From: Membranihabitans marinus
Lineage (GTDB): Bacteria; Bacteroidota; Bacteroidia; Chitinophagales; Saprospiraceae
Reading direction: 5' to 3'
DNA: 64,000 nt
Assembly (NCBI RefSeq): GCF_021729155.1
Contig: NZ_JAJQYA010000014.1
Span: 62,001-126,000, forward strand
How positions within the stretch are numbered: the stretch's first letter is position 1; every line of letters starts with the position of its first letter. The position numbers and the translations under genes are program-made. Of the stretch, positions 60,839 to 64,000 are shown one piece after another. The notes beneath the pieces are model-generated. The model was not told the origin of the DNA. It did no database searches and saw only the letters and a list, made by a program, of their open reading frames with translations.

Positions 60839-61120
60839 ATTCCATTTGTATTTTCAAAGCCTTTGTATACGCAGTTCTACCATCTGGTCTGACCTCACCA
60901 TTCTTTTGAGCAAAACAACATTAGGCAATATTATATTTACTCTCCGATGATTTAGCCCATTTTGAATTTTTTATATATCTTCCGAATCCATATGAATTCC
61001 ATTTGAAAATAGTATAAAGTAATCATTTATATCTCCTGTGATATCGATGAAAAAAATATAATAACAAATAGAATCAATGTGCTGAATTTCAACTCAATTA
61101 ATAGACTTCATCATTATTAG

Positions 61121-61993
61121 ATGACGATAAATAAAGGTATTTCTTCTATGGTTTGTCTCATTGATAAAAATAAAGCTATCCATCAACCGCATCGTATATA
61201 CTTTATATTATGCTTAATGATCGGTATCTTATTTCTAAATAATTTCTCTTTAGACGCTCAAATAATTAAAAAAAATATTCCCGACAAATTAGTCGTATTG
61301 ACCTTTGATGATGGTCCTGCCAGCCATTATTCCGTAGTCGCCCCACTATTGAAAAAATATGGACATACAGCTACGTTTTTTGTCTGCGAATTTCCTCCGA
61401 ATTATGCCGACAGTAGTCTTTATATGAATTGGCGTCAAATCCATCAATTACATCTAATGGGTTTTGAAATAGCCAACCACACCAAAGATCATATCCCAGC
61501 TGGCAAGGTAGAAAAAGAAAAATTAATAGAACAAGTAAGCTATATCGAAGATCAATGTGATGCCTACAACATCCCTCCCCCAAGTACTTTTGCCTATCCT
61601 GGATACAATCTCAGTTTAGCAGCGATCAAGACATTAGAAGATAAAAGCTATTATCTGGCCAGAGCAGGAGGCAGCAGAGCCTACGATGCCTTAACCGACC
61701 ACCCTATGATCATACCGAGTTGGGCGACCAACAACGAGAACAAAGAAGAGATTATGGAAGCCCTTCAGCAAGCCAAAGACGGGAAAATAGTAATATTAAC
61801 CTTACATGGGGTCCCAGATATTGAACATCCATGGGTTGATACCAATGTTAATTTATTCGAATATTATTTAAAATACCTTAAAGACCACAACTATACCACT
61901 ATTCGATTTAAAGATCTAGAACAATATATAGATGTCCAAAAAGCAGGTGAAGAAATCAATATCGATCTCAGTAAAAAATACAAAAATGATTAG
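61121..61993 (+). CDS. Polysaccharide deacetylase (NodB domain), exported
   Basis: A 290-residue CE4-family deacetylase. A hydrophobic segment at about 26-46 ending SLDAQ serves as signal peptide, preceded by a long N-terminal stretch, so the true start may be the later ATG at codon 10. The NodB motif 1 TFDDGP is at 61-66 (D63 base, D64 metal) and motif 2 H120-T-K-D-H124 gives the metal histidines. Motif 3-like YPGYNLS (near 169) and the final ILTLHG histidine are present. It removes N- or O-acetyl groups from glycans. The stop overlaps the start of the next gene by eight bases, so translation is coupled. Confidence 0.9.
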   Translation: MTINKGISSMVCLIDKNKAIHQPHRIYFILCLMIGILFLNNFSLDAQIIKKNIPDKLVVLTFDDGPASHYSVVAPLLKKYGHTATFFVCEFPPNYADSSLYMNWRQIHQLHLMGFEIANHTKDHIPAGKVEKEKLIEQVSYIEDQCDAYNIPPPSTFAYPGYNLSLAAIKTLEDKSYYLARAGGSRAYDALTDHPMIIPSWATNNENKEEIMEALQQAKDGKIVILTLHGVPDIEHPWVDTNVNLFEYYLKYLKDHNYTTIRFKDLEQYIDVQKAGEEINIDLSKKYKND

Positions 61994-62888
61994 GAGTTTT
62001 ATTTTACTCATGGCATTATATACTTCTATGGGTTATGGACAAGAAATTCTTCCTCTTTATAATTCAGTTATTCCCAATAGCAAACCCAATGATGTAGTTG
62101 AAGAGGAATTGAAAAGAGACGATGCTTTTTTTGGATACAAAAATGTAACCATACCCAATATTGCCCTCTATAAACCAGATAATCCAGATGGTAGAGCCGT
62201 CATTATCTGTCCAGGTGGAGGATATGGGATGGAGAGTTATCTTTTAGAAGGCATTCGGATTGCCGAATCGATGACTAAGCAAGGCATTACAGCATTTATT
62301 TTAAAATACCGTTTACCCAATAAACTCACCATGGTCAATACGGCAATTGGTCCTTTACAAGATGCACAACAGGCTATAAAGATGGTCAGAGAGAATGCGG
62401 AGAAATGGAATATTCATCCAGATAAAATAGGGATGATGGGATTTTCAGCCGGAGGCCATTTGGCTTCGACAGCAGGTACACATTTTCAAAAGTCCTATAT
62501 TGACAATCCCAATAACACGAGTTTAAGACCGGATTTTATGATCTTGGTATATCCCGTCATCAGTATGCAAGATTCATTGACCCATATGGGATCGCGCAAC
62601 AATTTACTCGGCAAAAACCCAGATCGAGAAACCATCGAGCTTTTTTCAAACGAGTTGCAAGTTAATGCATCAACTCCAACCACCTGGATTACCCATACTG
62701 GAGACGACACGGTAGTCGATGTAGAAAACAGCATCCAGTTCTACCAAAGACTAATTCGCCATGGCATTGAAGCAGAAATGCATCTCTATCCCACAGGAAA
62801 TCACGGATTTGTCTTGTCCATGGATATTGAAGATTGGATGCCCTCCATCTATAAATGGTTGGACAAAAGCGTATTTAAAGAAAAATAG
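61986..62888 (+). CDS. Exported alpha/beta hydrolase (xylan-esterase-like)
   Basis: A 300-residue secreted serine hydrolase. The start is the ATG at 61986, which begins a clean signal peptide (MIRSFILLMALYTSMGYGQ); upstream in-frame ATG at 61932 lies inside the deacetylase gene and adds no signal. Features: oxyanion motif IICPGGGYGMES, nucleophile S154 in GMMGFSAGGHLAST, acid in HTGDDTVVD and histidine in YPTGNHGFVLS. This is the pattern of Bacteroidota secreted carbohydrate esterases that deacetylate xylan or other acylated glycans. It overlaps the deacetylase gene by eight bases and is followed after 83 bases by another esterase gene. Confidence 0.88.
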   Translation: MIRSFILLMALYTSMGYGQEILPLYNSVIPNSKPNDVVEEELKRDDAFFGYKNVTIPNIALYKPDNPDGRAVIICPGGGYGMESYLLEGIRIAESMTKQGITAFILKYRLPNKLTMVNTAIGPLQDAQQAIKMVRENAEKWNIHPDKIGMMGFSAGGHLASTAGTHFQKSYIDNPNNTSLRPDFMILVYPVISMQDSLTHMGSRNNLLGKNPDRETIELFSNELQVNASTPTTWITHTGDDTVVDVENSIQFYQRLIRHGIEAEMHLYPTGNHGFVLSMDIEDWMPSIYKWLDKSVFKEK

Positions 62889-62971
62889 AATCTAAAAGCT
62901 CTTTTAATTTACAAACACAGTTAATCAAATAAATTTAAAATATTCAATACCGAAGAAAATTAAAAACTACT

Positions 62972-64000
62972 ATGAAATTAAACATTATTCTTACGTTTTG
63001 CTTTTTACTTTTTTATTCAGTTATCTCCATAGCTCAACCCCGCCGTGAATTGGTTCAAGTTATAGTAACTCCTGATCGAGGAGATTGGACATATGAAGTG
63101 GGCGAGCGTGCCGAGTTCACCATACAGGTCTTAAAAAACAATGTTGCATTAGAGGATATTGAGGTTGAATATGTTATTCAACCGGAATTGGTGGATGTAT
63201 GGGATAAAGGAGTAATTGTATTAAAAAAAGGAATGTCTACGGTAAGAGCCAAGCGATTTAAAGAGCCCGGTTTTTTACGCTGTACAGCTACTGTAGAGGT
63301 AGATGGCAAGAAGTACTCTTCCTATGCCACTGCGGGATTTTCTCCAGAAGATATTGAACCAACAACAACATTGCCTGAAGATTTCACAGCTTTCTGGGAA
63401 AAGGGAAAGGCCGACTTAGCCCGAGTACCTATGAATCCTGTGATGACATTGGTCCCGGAACAATGTACGGATAAAGCGGATGTGTATCACGTGGAATTAA
63501 ACAATATCCAAGGAAAGATCTACGGCATGCTCAGTGTGCCAAAGAAAGCGGGAAAACATCCTGCCATCCTCCATGTCCCCGGTGCTGGTATTCGTCCCTA
63601 CAACGGTATTACTTGGGAGGCGGCTGAAGGATTTATTTCCTTCAACATCGGCATCCACGGTATACCTGTCAATCTCGATCCTCAGGTTTATAAAGATTTA
63701 AGTAGCGGTGCATTGAATGGTTATCCAATTTTTAATTTAGATAACAAGGACAAGGCCTTTTACAAGCGGGTATATCTAGGCTGTGTAAGAGCATTGGATT
63801 TTATCGAATCATTGCCTTCATTTGACGGTGAAAATATTGGAGTCACTGGAGGAAGTCAAGGTGGCGCTTTATCCATAGTAACTGCTGGATTGGACGACAG
63901 GATTGATTATTTGGCGGCCTTCTATCCTGCACTATCAGATCTTACAGGATTTCTACATGGTCGAGCTGGAGGTTGGCCAAAGATTTTTAAAGAAGGTTAC
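62972..64000 (+). CDS. Acetyl-xylan esterase (CE7-like), 3'-truncated by the window
   Basis: An open frame from ATG 62972 to the end of the window, 343 codons with no stop. It begins with a signal peptide (MKLNIILTFCFLLFYSVISIAQ) and an N-terminal Ig-like domain (about 25-130, VQVIVTPDRGDWTYEVGE). The AXE1/CE7 esterase domain starts near 140 (LPEDFTAFWEKGKADLARVP, the usual CE7 start) and includes GMLSVPKKAGKHPAILHVPGAG and the nucleophile S295 in GVTGGSQGGALS. The histidine and aspartate of the triad lie beyond the edge. CE7 enzymes release acetate from xylo-oligosaccharides and cephalosporins. It is the third carbohydrate-ester hydrolase in a row. Confidence 0.9.
   Translation, partial: MKLNIILTFCFLLFYSVISIAQPRRELVQVIVTPDRGDWTYEVGERAEFTIQVLKNNVALEDIEVEYVIQPELVDVWDKGVIVLKKGMSTVRAKRFKEPGFLRCTATVEVDGKKYSSYATAGFSPEDIEPTTTLPEDFTAFWEKGKADLARVPMNPVMTLVPEQCTDKADVYHVELNNIQGKIYGMLSVPKKAGKHPAILHVPGAGIRPYNGITWEAAEGFISFNIGIHGIPVNLDPQVYKDLSSGALNGYPIFNLDNKDKAFYKRVYLGCVRALDFIESLPSFDGENIGVTGGSQGGALSIVTAGLDDRIDYLAAFYPALSDLTGFLHGRAGGWPKIFKEGY

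Noticed and set aside
1-64000. tRNA, rRNA, prophage or intact insertion sequence
   Set aside because: No cloverleaf with a CCA-type end, no rRNA segments, no phage genes and no transposase frame were found when reading both strands; small tRNAs cannot be excluded without a search tool.

Overview
The window looks like a chromosomal segment of a Bacteroidota bacterium, probably an environmental or marine heterotroph. The evidence is a SusC/SusD pair with an STN-domain TonB receptor, an ECF sigma/FecR pair, many exported lipoproteins, Tat-exported enzymes, a formylglycine-type sulfatase, PhoD-like phosphatases, and a PVC-type dehydrogenase with a HiPIP. I saw no rRNA, tRNA, CRISPR array, phage or intact transposase gene. 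Both edge genes (KAS III at the left, a CE7-type esterase at the right) are cut by the window.

Layout. 1-3.3 kb: end of a KAS III gene, a FemAB/GNAT-like acyltransferase, a YceI-like protein and a small sigma factor. 4.3-6.7 kb: myo-inositol oxygenase and a sodium/solute symporter, an apparent myo-inositol-to-glucuronate module. 7.5-19.1 kb: one surface-signalling locus (ECF sigma, FecR, SusC, SusD, PhoD-like, sulfatase, PhoD-like) flanked by long inverted copies of a composite repeat. 19.1-20.9 kb: dense interspersed repeats, including a 434-bp MITE-like element. 21-24.5 kb: a SWIM/SNF2 helicase. 24.6-27 kb: an overlapping hydrolase/beta-propeller pair. 27.5-33.5 kb: permease, glutamine-synthetase-like ligase, Fe-alcohol dehydrogenase, gamma-glutamyl hydrolase and aldehyde dehydrogenase, which together read as a gamma-glutamylated ethanolamine (or similar amino alcohol) pathway. 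33.5-36.2 kb: a sugar-acid dehydratase and a divergent SDR. 36.5-39.9 kb: PutA. 40-45.7 kb: tandem PQQ dehydrogenases with internal haem c motifs and a divergent LacI regulator. 46.9-59.2 kb: a tight nine-gene minus-strand operon plus one esterase. It holds three ceramidase-like proteins, ThuA, a Gfo/Idh/MocA protein, a PVC-type dehydrogenase, a HiPIP, a propeller and a hydrolase. A perfect 16-bp LacI-type palindrome lies upstream of it. 59.8-64 kb: a plus-strand set with a YiaK-like reductase, a NodB deacetylase and two esterases.

The overall theme is scavenging of polyols, sugar acids, amino alcohols, proline and esterified or amidated glycans. Intergenic DNA is unusually rich in nested repeats: (1) arrays of short hairpins with covarying stems and fixed linkers, several starting right after stop codons; (2) a roughly 200-bp repeat with TCTGAACAGG-like ends; (3) MITE-like elements with matched terminal inverted repeats and a TTA duplication.
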